Translations under genes and position numbers: made by a program | NCBI GenBank assembly: GCA_033725935.1 | Contig: MU867081.1 | Span: forward strand, 62,001 to 126,000 | Direction of reading: 5' to 3' | Length of the DNA: 64,000 bases | Source: Cladorrhinum sp. PSN259 | Taxonomy: Eukaryota; Ascomycota; Sordariomycetes; Sordariales; Podosporaceae | Notes under the pieces: generated by a model | Database searches by the model: none | Told to the model about the DNA's origin: nothing | Seen by the model: only the letters and a program-made list of their open reading frames with translations | Part shown: positions 1-9,885 of the stretch, one piece after another | Layout of the letters: each line of letters starts with the position of its first letter | Numbering within the stretch: the stretch's first letter is position 1

Positions 1-138
1 TGCCTGCGTCGACCTGTCCTTGAAGGTGGCCGACGCAAAGTTGAAAATGTAACCACCGTCATCGCCGCCAGTCAGATAGTCCTCATATATTTGATTTCTG
101 ATCTCGCGAGGGAGATTCAAGAGATGAGAGTTGGCCAT
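1..138 (-). CDS. F-box-like (2EXR/DUF7730-type) protein, N-terminal fragment
   Basis: Only the first 46 codons lie in the window; the gene continues beyond base 1. It starts at an ATG in a good fungal context (CCAATGGCC on the minus strand). The protein opens with LLNLPREIRNQIYEDYL. This is the leucine/proline-arginine-glutamate-isoleucine-arginine pattern that begins many fungal F-box-like, 2EXR and DUF7730 proteins, a large and mostly uncharacterised ascomycete family. The Asp/Gly-rich stretch that follows is not diagnostic. The family call rests on this short motif only, so the exact family and function remain open. It lies in the same orientation as, and about 580 bp downstream of, the ENA ATPase gene. 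Confidence 0.55.
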   Translation of the reverse strand, partial: MANSHLLNLPREIRNQIYEDYLTGGDDGGYIFNFASATFKDRSTQA

Positions 139-516
139 TGGATGATTTATCCTCGAGTTGAATCCTGGTCGGACGGGAAGAGGAGGGGAAGGGGAAGGGA
201 GGGGTACATTTTAGGGGTCCGAGGTGGGGAAACAAACCTGCTAAATCTCAAATGCACCTCCGGGGCTGCCTGGCAGTGCTTGGCAGCTGGGAATTAATGC
301 TCCATCACGGCGCGCAGGTAACGCCAATCGGACAACATGGATACCAGCAAAAAGAAATATGAATTGACAATCTACACGAGCTAGACTAGTCTCTTGTTGC
401 GGGGAGCGGAGGGGGGAGACACATGGCCCGGTAGCCCGGCCAGCTGAGTCTGCCTTCCTCCGCTCGTCACCACACCCACCAATCCCCAAGAATCCCCAAC
501 GGCTATCAACACGTGG

Positions 517-547
<31 letters not shown>

Positions 548-717
548 CCAACCCAACATCCACTCTTCAACCCCTCCACCTCGACACCAACACCAACACC
601 AATACCAACAACAACGACCTCACCCTTACTCTCACACTCACACTCGCACTCGCGCTCGCGCTCACGCTCACGCTCACCAGCCTTGGCCATCACCAGGGGC
701 TTCCCGCCCCTTCTTAG
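139..717. repeat. Intergenic stretch with CAA-type and CTCRCR microsatellites
   Basis: This separates the F-box-like start from the ENA stop codon. It holds a perfect (CAA)n tract of about 11 units near 516-548, a degenerate ACCAACACCAAT tract near 580-615, and a six-base CTCACA/CTCGCG/CTCACG tract near 625-680. The repeats create spurious Asn/Gln-rich and Arg/Glu-rich open frames on the two strands. The right part is presumably the 3' untranslated region of the ATPase. No gene is supported. Confidence 0.7.
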
Positions 718-3700
718 TCAATCACGTCCGTTGTCACCAACGACCTTGCCCTGGGCAGCCAACCGATTCGAGTTGCCAGCCTCCAAGTCCTCCTCGCTGC
801 TGGTGCTGCCACCGCCGGTCATGTACTCGCCAAAAACGCGCTCCTCAATATCCAGATCCTTCCATGAAGTCTTGCCGCTGCTCTTCTTGGCCTGGTGCCT
901 AAAGTAAACCCTCTTGCCCCACTTCCACGCTTCAACACCAGCAAAGAACAAGACAGCATTGACAAAGACGATGCCCCACTCCCAGCTGATTCCGACGTGC
1001 TTGAACACCTTGTCGTTGATGACGGGGATGTAGACCACAGGGAAAAGAGTGACGAAGCCGCCGACGATGGCCCAGAAAAGAAACTTGTTGCGCCAGACAT
1101 CGTAGAACCATTGGGTAAAGATCTTTTTGCTGCCGGGAGTCATGGCGAAGAAGCTGCGGCGCTGATCAATGAGCTCCCAGGCAAGGAAGAGGGCGAACCA
1201 GGTGAGGCACGCAAAAGTAGTAGCGCGGGCCTTGAATACCGTCTCGCAGCGTTCCGAGTAGTTCTCGTTGCAGCCAATGCCAAGATCACCGTTGCCCCAA
1301 GCGTAGACCCTAAGCACGAACGAAGCGAGGCACAGAGCGGCCACCCAGATGCCGTAGACCAACATGTCGATGATGAACTCGAGCGTGAAAATACCAGTCT
1401 TTAGAGATTGCGGAGGGCGGCGCATGATATCCGGAACGGCGCGCTCGAAACCGAGACCCATGTCGGGCAGACCCGAGGTGATCATGATAATCCAGACGAT
1501 TTCGACAGGAGCGAGCGGGAAGACGGAAAGGCCAGACTCATCCTTGAATGCCAGACCGATGAGCAGGGTGCAAGCCTGGGCAATGTTTTCAGCCAGCACG
1601 TGGAGGACGAATTTCTGGATGTTATCAAAGATGCGGCGGCCTTCTTCGATGGCAGCGACGATGGAGGCGAAGTTGTCATCCATAAGCACAATATCCGACG
1701 CATCCTTGGCCACGTCAGATCCGGCTTGACCCATGGCGATACCAACATCGGCGCGTTTTAGAGAGGGGGAATCGTTGACACCGTCACCAGTCTACACCAA
1801 GTTAGTCTTTAGGTTGTCTCTAGGGGCATGGGGGGAATCAGTTATTTCTTACCATGGCACAGAACTTGCCGCGACGATGAAGGGCATCAATCATGCGGAC
1901 CTTTGTGTTGGGCGCGCAACGAGCAATAACCAGAGGCAAAACGGGGAGCTGATCAATTTCATCGTCGCTCAGAGCATCAAACTGGGTAGCAGTCATGACC
2001 ATGGCACGGGCAATATCTGCGCTGACCCTGCTCATGTTCTTGGGAAGAATGTTGACCTCGATTGCGATGGCCTTGGCGGTCTCGGGGTGATCTCCAGTCA
2101 GCATGTGAACGGCGATACCGGCCTGGTGGCATTCGCGAACGGCAGTGGCGGACTCGGGGCGAGGAGGATCATAGAGCCCAATCAAGCCGCGGAATGTAAG
2201 CTCATTTTCGACGAGGCCACGTTCGGTATCCTCGCTGGGCTCCACGCTGCCGTCGAGCTTTCGGCTGGCGAGAGCCAGGACGCGAAGACCGAGCCCGGCA
2301 AAGGTTTCCATGTTGGTCAGAATGGTCTGGCGGAACTCGTCAGTCATGGCGATTTCAGCGTCAGAATCAGCATTGCAGTAACGAGTGCAAACACCAATGA
2401 CCCGCTCAACGGCACCCTTGGTAAAGGCAAAGTGCTCTCCGGTGGTCGCGTGCTTCATGATGACACTCATCCGCTTGACATCGCTGTCAAAGGGGAACTC
2501 TGCAACCTCGATCCACTCCGCACCGTCACCACCGACAACGTCCAGTCTATTTCTTCCAAAACGACTGGCAAACACCTGGATGGCAATCTCGGTAGGGTCT
2601 CCGCGGGCGTGCCACTCTTCGTCCTTGCAGAACACGGTGGCCAGGTTGGCCAGAGATGCAACAGACAGGAAACTCTGAAGACCAGAGCTGCTGTTGGCGA
2701 GGAGCTGCTGCGGCGCAGTGACAGCACCCTTGCCGTTGTCACTACCACCCTCGAGGGCCTTCTCGGATGATTGAGGATGGTAGTTGATCTGATGGGGCAT
2801 CCGGGAGCTGAAGAGAATATCGCCCTTGGTGGGATTCAGGGGCTCGCTCGAGATGTCGACCGTGTAGGTACCGAGACCGGGAATCCACGCGCCACGGGCG
2901 ACCATCTTACCCTGAGTAAGAGTTCCGGTCTTGTCACTGCAAATGTCGGTGACGGCTCCGAGAGCTTCGAGCGACTTGAGGTTGCGGACAACGACGTTGC
3001 GCTCGACCATGCGCTTGGTGCCGGCGGCCATTGTGATGGTCAAGACGACAATCAAAGAGGCAGGAATCATGGAAAGACCTGTGGCAACTGCGTAAATGAT
3101 AATCTCCTTTTGGTTCTTGAACCCGTTTGCGCCGAGCACAATGATGGCGCAAACAACAGCAATACCAAAGAGAAGCATGGCAAGCTTGCTGAGCTTCCGC
3201 TGCAGCGGGGTGCCGACATTGACACCCAAGAAGCGGCCGATGGCATCTCCGAGAGTGAGGGTGTAGGCTTCGAGATAACGATGGGGGCCGGCCTTCCCGT
3301 TGGGCTTTCGCTTGACGGGGCGGACCTTGGAGTCCTTCTTATTCAAAGCCGAGGCGATGGCGCCGATTTCAGTAAAAGTTCCGGTTGCAAAAACGATGCC
3401 CTTGGCACGTCCCTTGGTGACGTTGGAGCTGCTGTAGGCGACATTGAGACGGTCTCCGGGGCCCGTGACATCGTCAAATACGTCGGTCTCGCGCTTGCGA
3501 ACAGGGAGGGATTCGCCCGTGAGCAATGCCTCGTCCGTCTCGAAATTCTTGGCCTCTATGATTCTTTTGTGGCAAGTCAGCAAAGTTTACACGGTGGTCC
3601 GTGCGGGTTAGGGGGCGTTTGTTTTGTTTTCATACCTGATATCAGCCGGAAGGGTGTCACCCATTTTGACCTCGACCAAGTCGCCAGGGACAATCTCTCC

Positions 3701-4162
3701 GGACGGCACAACAATGGCCTCGCTACCACGAATCACCGTAGCAGTCGGGGAGCTGAGCGAGCGAAGGGAGTCCATGGTCTTCTCGGCCGAGTACTCCTGG
3801 AAGAAACCGACAACAACATTGAGCAGAATAACGGCAGCGACGACACCGCCCTCAATCCACGATTTGATGGCAAAACTGACAACCATGGCCAAGATGAGTA
3901 CCATGGTCATGGCATTGGCGACCTGGGCAATGATGATCTTGATGGGCTGGACGCCGTCATCTTCACCAAGCTCATTCTTGCCAAACTCGTCGAGACGTCT
4001 CTTTGCCTCGTCGGCGGTCAGACCAGAGAGGATGTCGGCTTGCAGCTCCTCGGCGACCTGTTTATGGGTCAAGGCATGGGCGGGACGAGACATGGGCTTG
4101 TTGGACTGTCCGGAGACATGGCTGACGACGGCCTTGTCGGGCTCGTGGTTGTTCTTGGTCAT
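718..4162 (-). CDS. ENA1: ENA-type P-type Na+(K+)-exporting ATPase (P2D/IID)
   Basis: Three exons (4162-3636, 3563-1853, 1791-718; introns 72 and 61 nt, GT-AG) give 1103 residues, the usual ENA length. Visible elements are an N-terminal cation-ATPase domain, actuator TGES near residues 191-194, the phosphorylation motif DKTGTLT near 386-392 (Asp386 is the phosphorylated residue), and the hinge TGDGVND near 747-753, completed exactly by the second splice. Paired membrane helices occur before, between and after the cytoplasmic domains, with a Ser/Glu-rich C-tail. Family members use ATP to pump Na+ or K+ out across the plasma membrane, mainly at high salt or alkaline pH. The fungal signature GYG-free selectivity and overall similarity favour ENA over Ca2+ or H+ pumps. 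The upstream region has a cluster of PacC-type sites. The specific paralogue number is an inference. Confidence 0.95.
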
Positions 4163-6013
4163 GGTGGCAAACGTTGATGCCGATTTGAAGTGTGTTTGTT
4201 GTCCGGATGGGTGCTTTTGGATAAAAACTGGTGGCTTCCAAAAAAAGGATCAAAAAAACAAAAATTGTCGGAACCGTTAGGGAGAGAGGGTCGTCATGAC
4301 GTGATATAAGTTTTGGCGTTTGGACGAACCGGGATCCTTCTGAACTTCTTCACCGAAAGTTTCCCTCGTCGGGGGCTCCTAGCGCGCCTCCCAAGACTCT
4401 CGTCGGGATGGATGCATCAGTGATGGCCACTGATGTCCAACACGTCCCCACCACTGGGGTTGGTTTTGTCCATTGATGGAAGGTCAAATCCCGATGTGCG
4501 TCCCTTGGCATCTCGGCATTCACTTGGCGGTTGTGCCAGAGGCTCCATGGCACGGTTGCCGTGTGCCGAGCCTCAAGTTCTTGTGGTTTTGGTGTTTTGT
4601 TATCTTGCTGTCCATGTCCTCTACCGCACCGTGTATCGTTCAACAGGAAACGTGCATGTGTCAATTGGCCACGGGATTGGTTGCTTCTTTGTCGAGACAG
4701 TGGTGCGGGGTCTGATCACTGTCGTCATACCCATCCTTTGGGGGGTGACAAGGGGCGGGAGGCGCTTCTTGGGTCCGGGCGTTGAGAATCCAGATTCCCT
4801 ACGGCAATTCATAAGTTCATTTGCACACAAACAAAAATTTTATCAATGGTCTAAATGAAAATTGTCGAGAGCCATGTCAGCCAAGGGATTTAGCGTAGTA
4901 TTATAAGCCAAGACTGGAATGAGCAATAGACTCAAGACATTGGCTCTCGCCCAAAGCCTCCCCCACGTGTACACTATTCTTCTCAAAACTTGGACTCGGT
5001 GCCAAGAGAGAGGCCAAGATTTGATAAGCTCCGGAGTCATCCGCTAGTATCACCAAGTGGATCAGTGAGCCCGTGTTGAGCCGGGAATCCTTGTTATCAA
5101 GCCTTCTTGGACCTTCCTGCCACATGCAGGCACACCTGAGTTCTGTGGGGTTTCCGGAATAAAAATCTGGGGTCCAACACAGCGCCCCCGACATTGTATC
5201 AAGGCACGTGTCAGATTGCCCATTCTCATGGGGATCGTCTGTTTGTCGCGGATTCCATGCCGGGAGGCTGGGATCCATTTCAACTCTTGGATGGTTCCTC
5301 TCACGGCAAGTGGTCTCGCGACCCTGTCCATCACTGGGCCCATGTTACATTCGCCTAGACTTTCCTGGCTGCCGTCAGGATGGGAATCCTAGAAATGTGA
5401 CCGGGAAAATCTATTTCCTCTCTCAGTTTGTTTTCCCATGCACACATTGTGTCAAACGAGACTAACCTAGAGACAATCATCATCAAAAAGTTTCAGTGAC
5501 CCTTTCCAGTGTGAAGATGTTTTGAATGAGACAGTCAAGGCTGCTTGTTTCCTCGCAGTTTCAGACCTGAAGTTTTTGAATCCATCTTGAATACCACCGA
5601 GTTTACCCCGCAAGGACCAAAAGGGACGTAAACAAACAGGACTGAAGCCCAACCAGACTCGGAGGGCAATAATGCATCTGCAACAGCCCGTCGTGGCGGC
5701 CACTCGAATCCGTGTGTGCAGTTCGGCCGCCTCACTCGAAATAATTGGCTGTCCATTGCCCAAGGCATCAGCTTTCGTCCAACCTTTCTCCAACAGGCAA
5801 ATGCCAACCAACAGGCAAAACCCAACCAACATGGTCACGATTCTGAACTCCAACCCCCGCTTTCAGAGGTTGAGGTTGACGTTCCCAATTCTTTATTCTT
5901 GTTATTATTCTCGTGCAAGGGACAAATTTAAATTTCATTTCGTCTTACTTGGCTTCTAGACACCGACGCTCCCGCGACTCTGAGCCGAATCCGACGGAAT
6001 CAAAAATGCAATA
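4163..6013. other. Divergent intergenic region upstream of the ENA ATPase
   Basis: About 1.85 kb between two divergently transcribed genes. Several open frames of 60-140 codons occur on both strands but show no domain, signal peptide or splice continuity. The notable content is the GCCAAG cluster at 4504-5018, annotated separately. AT-rich sequence near 5880-5950 precedes the plus-strand gene. I see no other gene. Confidence 0.6.
4504..5018. promoter_or_regulatory. Cluster of six GCCAAG (PacC/Rim101 consensus) sites
   Basis: GCCAAG fits the PacC consensus GCCARG. It occurs on the plus strand at 4880-4885, 4907-4912, 5001-5006 and 5013-5018, and on the minus strand at 4504-4509 and 4523-4528. 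All lie 340-860 bp upstream of the ENA start codon. PacC/Rim101 control of ENA sodium pumps by ambient alkaline pH is established in other fungi, so the context is apt. Binding itself is inferred from the motif only. Confidence 0.55.
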
Positions 6014-6014
6014 A
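6006..6014 (+). promoter_or_regulatory. Minimal upstream ORF (Met-Gln-stop) overlapping the main start
   Basis: The bases ATGCAATAATG form a two-codon upstream ORF whose TAA shares its last A with the ATG of the downstream gene at 6014. If the mRNA 5' end lies upstream of it, ribosomes would terminate directly on the main start, a layout suited to termination-reinitiation or to leaky-scanning control. The transcript start is not visible from sequence. Confidence 0.5.
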
Positions 6015-7383
6015 TGCCCAACCGAGCCCGTTCCCGGGCCGCTGGTACCGGCAGCTCTCGCCGAGCACGACGACCCCAAGCGGCAGCATCGCAATGGCAG
6101 CTCCAAACCGACCTTGCGGGAACAATCCTGTGGTTGCCCCCCCAAACAGATCTGTCCTCTCATGCCAGCCTATTACTGGCGATTGACGAAGGGTGCTACA
6201 ATCATCCTGTTGTCGTTCTTTCTTCTTGTCCCGACCAAAAGAAGGAGGTCAAGATCCTTATCGTACGTTCCGTGCGGTCTCCAACTGGTGTAACGATAAA
6301 AGCACTGACATTTACTTGATCCAGGTCACGTCCTTCCACGCAACCTCCCTCTCCAAGAAGTATCCACACAATCCTGCCCTTCGAAAACTCTACCTGCCGA
6401 TACATCCTGCTCCTCTGCATCCAGATCTGAACGGGATCGTCCTGCACTTGGAATCCAGCAGAGAATTGCTGCGAAAGTCCTATGTCAACTTGGGCAAGAT
6501 ATGGAGTGTGCCCCTGAAAGTGTTGGGAGGATATCCATACGGATCCAGCGACCCGAGGCGCAAAAGATTCAAGCTGACGCACGAGTCGATGAAAGTCTTG
6601 ATGGGAATGATTGGTGCGAATGGGACTAGGGCGGTTCAGAAACTTGGAGGCCCTGCCGAACTTGAGTCGGAAGACGAAGAGGAAGATGCCGTGTCAGTTT
6701 CGAGCCGTGTTGGACAGGTTGGAGGTACTGGGAAATTGTCTGACACGATCATCCCGGCTACAAGATCTCGGGACCAGCTGGAAGCTTCACGGCCGCTTGT
6801 GCCTGCATTCAGACCGACAGAAAGATTCTCCTATGAGTCCTATCGTCCGGCAGCCACCGCAAATTCTTTATCACCATCTGCTCGTCCACTTCTTGCTTGG
6901 CCACGAGAGACCACGAGTTACAGAACAGTGTCGCCACAACCTCTCCAACGGATTTCACATCAGCAACAGCAACAGTTCAACCAGACATTGGCTTATCCTC
7001 CCGCAAATCCTGCGCACTCGGGCAGTGTGAGGGTACCAGGTGCCTATCCAGCCATGAGTAGTGGCCCTCCATCAAGGACTCGCAGAAATGGATATTACTA
7101 CCCTTCTCCTGAAACCCGTCCTCCAGTTGAAGAATCGAGGTGGTCAGATATACGATCGCTGCTACTCTCGGTGTTTCTGTTTGTTGGATTTTGGGCTCTC
7201 GTTGTTTGGTTTCTTGTATGGACTGGGCAGTGGGTCTTTTCACATGGGAAGGAATGGGGGAGAGAATTACTTTCTGTTTTGGGTTGGAGTTGGGATCATG
7301 TCAGAGGGTTTTTTGTGTGGATAGTACAAGTGATGTTTGAGGCTGGGTTAAAGGTGTGGCATTGGCTGACCGGAGTTGAATGA
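6014..7383 (+). CDS. Conserved hypothetical protein with C-terminal membrane segments
   Basis: Two exons (6014-6262, 6325-7383; 62-nt GT-AG intron) give 435 residues. The N-terminus is basic and Arg/Ala-rich. Residues of about 45-200 form a compact, fold-like region containing hydrophobic strands and a conserved-looking KILIVTSFH stretch restored by the splice. The middle, of about 200-340, is Ser/Pro/Arg-rich and probably disordered. Near the end are two hydrophobic segments: one strong (LLLSVFLFVGFWALVVWFLVW) and one weaker, Trp-rich and amphipathic. The likely topology is therefore a cytosolic protein with a tail region in a membrane. I do not recognise a named family and assign no function. 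The start is chosen because the frame upstream closes and because the two-codon upstream ORF ends on it. Confidence 0.75.
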
Positions 7384-7449
7384 ATCTGACCGGTGCTAGT
7401 ATTTACTACGGATTTTGGAAGACTGCTTGTGCCATGGTAGACTCTAGAT

Positions 7450-7682
7450 AACCTCTATTTTGCAATCGGAATTCTCCCAAAGCTCCCTTAGCTTATTTGA
7501 TAAGCATGCCAAAAAACTAATAATCTCGGTCAAGCATCCGACGCACCGTGACGTCTCTTGTAACCAATCATTAAAGCGGATTTCATTTATTTTTTATTTT
7601 TATAAAAAAATAAAATAAAAAGTTCTCATAAGAATGTCTTATAATAAGATTTAATGACGCCAGGAAAATGAACTCGAGATTG
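7450..7682 (+). repeat. Promoter-type dispersed repeat, copy A (relic)
   Basis: This stretch aligns with 13905-14135 in direct orientation. Shared blocks include CTATTTTGCAATCGGA, CTCCCAAAGCTCC, ATAAGCATGCCAAAA, CGGTCAAGCATCCGAC, ACGTCTCT, AAAGCGG and AATGAC followed by AAAATGAAC. Copy A ends in an ATG at 7668 whose reading frame stops after six codons, whereas copy B supplies the real start codon of the gene at 14121. Copy A also contains an AT-only near-palindrome at 7586-7620 that copy B lacks. It lies in the 422-bp gap between the stop codons of two convergent genes. Confidence 0.75.
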
Positions 7683-7806
7683 TCGAGCTGAGCATGGGGA
7701 TTTTGCGGGGGGTGATAATGATGACTAAGCCCGGCCTGTCTTGAACTCACATGAGCAACAGCACAGGCCAAGGCACACGGCTTATATTGACATCTGCCAG
7801 GCATTT

Positions 7807-9885
7807 TCATCTTAGCTCGTACGTCACCCTGGCAGCTGCCCCAGGCTTGTTGAACCTGACCTTCTCGGTTTCGTTCCCCCACATCAAAGGTTGATCATGC
7901 ACGTAGCTTGCCCCAAGAAACACGTGGTGATCAGGCAGCCGGCGGAGAATGTAAGGCAGCCGTCCGCCAAATAAAACAACAACTTCATCGCCGGGCCGCG
8001 TGACGCGCGGTCCGATCCCGAAGCGCCCGCTTCTCGTGACGAAAACGCGGCGATTGAGCGAGAACATGCGGACACCTCCCAGGAAGTGAATGAAAGAATC
8101 GGTTCCTTCGTACGGAGTGGAGGCGGCAGGGCTGCCACTCTGCGCCGCTGCGTTCAAGTTGTTTCGACGCTGCTGAAGATGGGCTAGAAAACTGGCAATC
8201 TCATCTTGACACATCTGCATCATGGCATCCTCGATCTTCCCTTCCTGCGCCGCCTTGTCGGGGATCATGTTGCCCCACCGGCCGCGCAATAGGTTCCGGA
8301 CGGCGGAACCTGCAACGAAGCCCAGCGGGCTGGCTGCTAGAGCGTTGCAAAAGGCAACCTCGAGTGGCTCGCCACTTATGTATGATGGACTCTCGGTCGC
8401 AAACATGGGAAATGGGAATAACTGCGTCCACAGCCCTTCAATTACAGCCACGGTGCGCTGGTCGTCGGAGAACCCGAATTCCATCACGTTGGAGACCTTG
8501 TCGACAACATCAACGTGGAAGCCGTCGAGCGACAGCACCTTGGGACGGACCGGTTCGCGGACCATGGGCATGTCGTGGAGCTCTGCAAAGTAACGGAAAT
8601 GCCCGTTGCAAAATCCAGCGAGGAAACAGGCTCGCATGACAAAGCACGACGTGGGCTCGAACCACTTGGGTACCCAGGACGGGTACTCGTCCGTCGGAGA
8701 AGGGTCAACGTTGTGCTGGACGTGTCCCAAGACATCCAGCTTCCGAGGCTGTTTCCTGATTAGAAACCGTGTCATGTCGGTGTATACATCGACGGCGTCC
8801 TTCCGGTAATTCGGACGCAGCGCCCTGGGGGTTCCGAAATTGGGGTCTGGGCCGTGGCGTTGGGCAAAGTCGTTGATCTTGGAAATAGCTTTTCGCAACG
8901 CCCGTATTGTCAGCCCCGAATTGGCTGGCCCCTCGACTTGGGTCAACGCTAGCTCTGGCTGGAGACCTTCGTCACAAATGCCAAACATGGCGAACACCTT
9001 GTCTCGGATGTCGGTGGCCTGGAAGCCACGAGCGCTCTCCATCACGCCGAGGAGGTCGCCAAGTGACCCGGGAACATTGGAGGGCTTAACAGGTCGTCGG
9101 GGGTGGCGCTGCAAGTAGACGGTGTACCACAAGATGAGAGTCTTGTCAATGGCGACCTTGCCCCGCCACTCGTTAACCCAGGTGGCAGTTGACATGAGGT
9201 CCGGAAAAGAGATCTCGAGATCGTCCACCCGCACGACGGCCCACGGTGCGGCCACGACCTCCTGGATGCACCACGTGCGCGTCCAGTACGGCCGGTCGAA
9301 CAGTTCACCAAGGTGGTGCATCGCCGTCGGGGGCAAGTCGCCAGACATGCTCTCCGTAAAGGCTTCGACGGCTTCTGGGTCCAGGCCGTCAAAGCCATTT
9401 CCGCCGCCGGCCTCGTTGAGCGACTCTATCACCTGGGAGAGACGGGAGGCGGCATCGAAGGCCTGCTCGACGCCAGGGGTCCGGGCACCGAGCCATACGA
9501 TGACGCGCGTCGAGTGCTGGTACACGAGGCGCATGTACTCGACTTGGCGCGATCGCTCGTCGACATTGCTCTGGTCGATGCACACGGCATCAACCCAGAG
9601 ACGCCGAAAGAGGTCTGGAAGCCGCAGCGCCCGCAGTGCGGCCTCGAGATTCGGCTTGATGGGCAAAGGGGTGTTACCGAGCCAGAGGTAATCGCTCGGT
9701 GGGTCGGTGCCCCATGTGTACGAGAGAGCTTCGTAAGGAGCGGTAGCTGAGACGTCCGCTGGTTCGAGCACTGCCCGGAGAGGTTCATGCTGGTCCACGG
9801 CAGGTTCGAGTCGCAGAATACGGGTATATGGGGGGCTGCGCCCGTGCTCCGGGAGCGGAGGAAGCGGCAGGTATTGATATTCCAT
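7807..9885 (-). CDS. HET-domain (heterokaryon incompatibility) protein 1
   Basis: Single exon of 692 residues. The HET domain lies in the first third, shown by YEALSYTWG, the core LWVDAVCIDQ and RVIVWLG, the conserved blocks of the family. A long C-terminal region follows, ending with a beta-rich block typical of these proteins (GDEVVVLFGGRLPYILRR). HET proteins act in fungal allorecognition; several trigger cell death when incompatible partners fuse. In NLR-linked systems the domain acts as the executioner. The start used is the methionine of MEYQYLPLPP. An in-frame ATG 48 bases further upstream at 9933 is possible but adds a Pro-rich leader unlike the family. No recognition partner is encoded next to it. 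Confidence 0.92.
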   Translation of the reverse strand: MEYQYLPLPPLPEHGRSPPYTRILRLEPAVDQHEPLRAVLEPADVSATAPYEALSYTWGTDPPSDYLWLGNTPLPIKPNLEAALRALRLPDLFRRLWVDAVCIDQSNVDERSRQVEYMRLVYQHSTRVIVWLGARTPGVEQAFDAASRLSQVIESLNEAGGGNGFDGLDPEAVEAFTESMSGDLPPTAMHHLGELFDRPYWTRTWCIQEVVAAPWAVVRVDDLEISFPDLMSTATWVNEWRGKVAIDKTLILWYTVYLQRHPRRPVKPSNVPGSLGDLLGVMESARGFQATDIRDKVFAMFGICDEGLQPELALTQVEGPANSGLTIRALRKAISKINDFAQRHGPDPNFGTPRALRPNYRKDAVDVYTDMTRFLIRKQPRKLDVLGHVQHNVDPSPTDEYPSWVPKWFEPTSCFVMRACFLAGFCNGHFRYFAELHDMPMVREPVRPKVLSLDGFHVDVVDKVSNVMEFGFSDDQRTVAVIEGLWTQLFPFPMFATESPSYISGEPLEVAFCNALAASPLGFVAGSAVRNLLRGRWGNMIPDKAAQEGKIEDAMMQMCQDEIASFLAHLQQRRNNLNAAAQSGSPAASTPYEGTDSFIHFLGGVRMFSLNRRVFVTRSGRFGIGPRVTRPGDEVVVLFGGRLPYILRRLPDHHVFLGASYVHDQPLMWGNETEKVRFNKPGAAARVTYELR

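Noticed and set aside
1733..4177. Two long open frames (345 and 468 codons) on the plus strand opposite the ENA ATPase
   Set aside because: They are antisense shadows of a highly conserved, codon-biased gene. They show no domain, and the minus strand has perfect family motifs.
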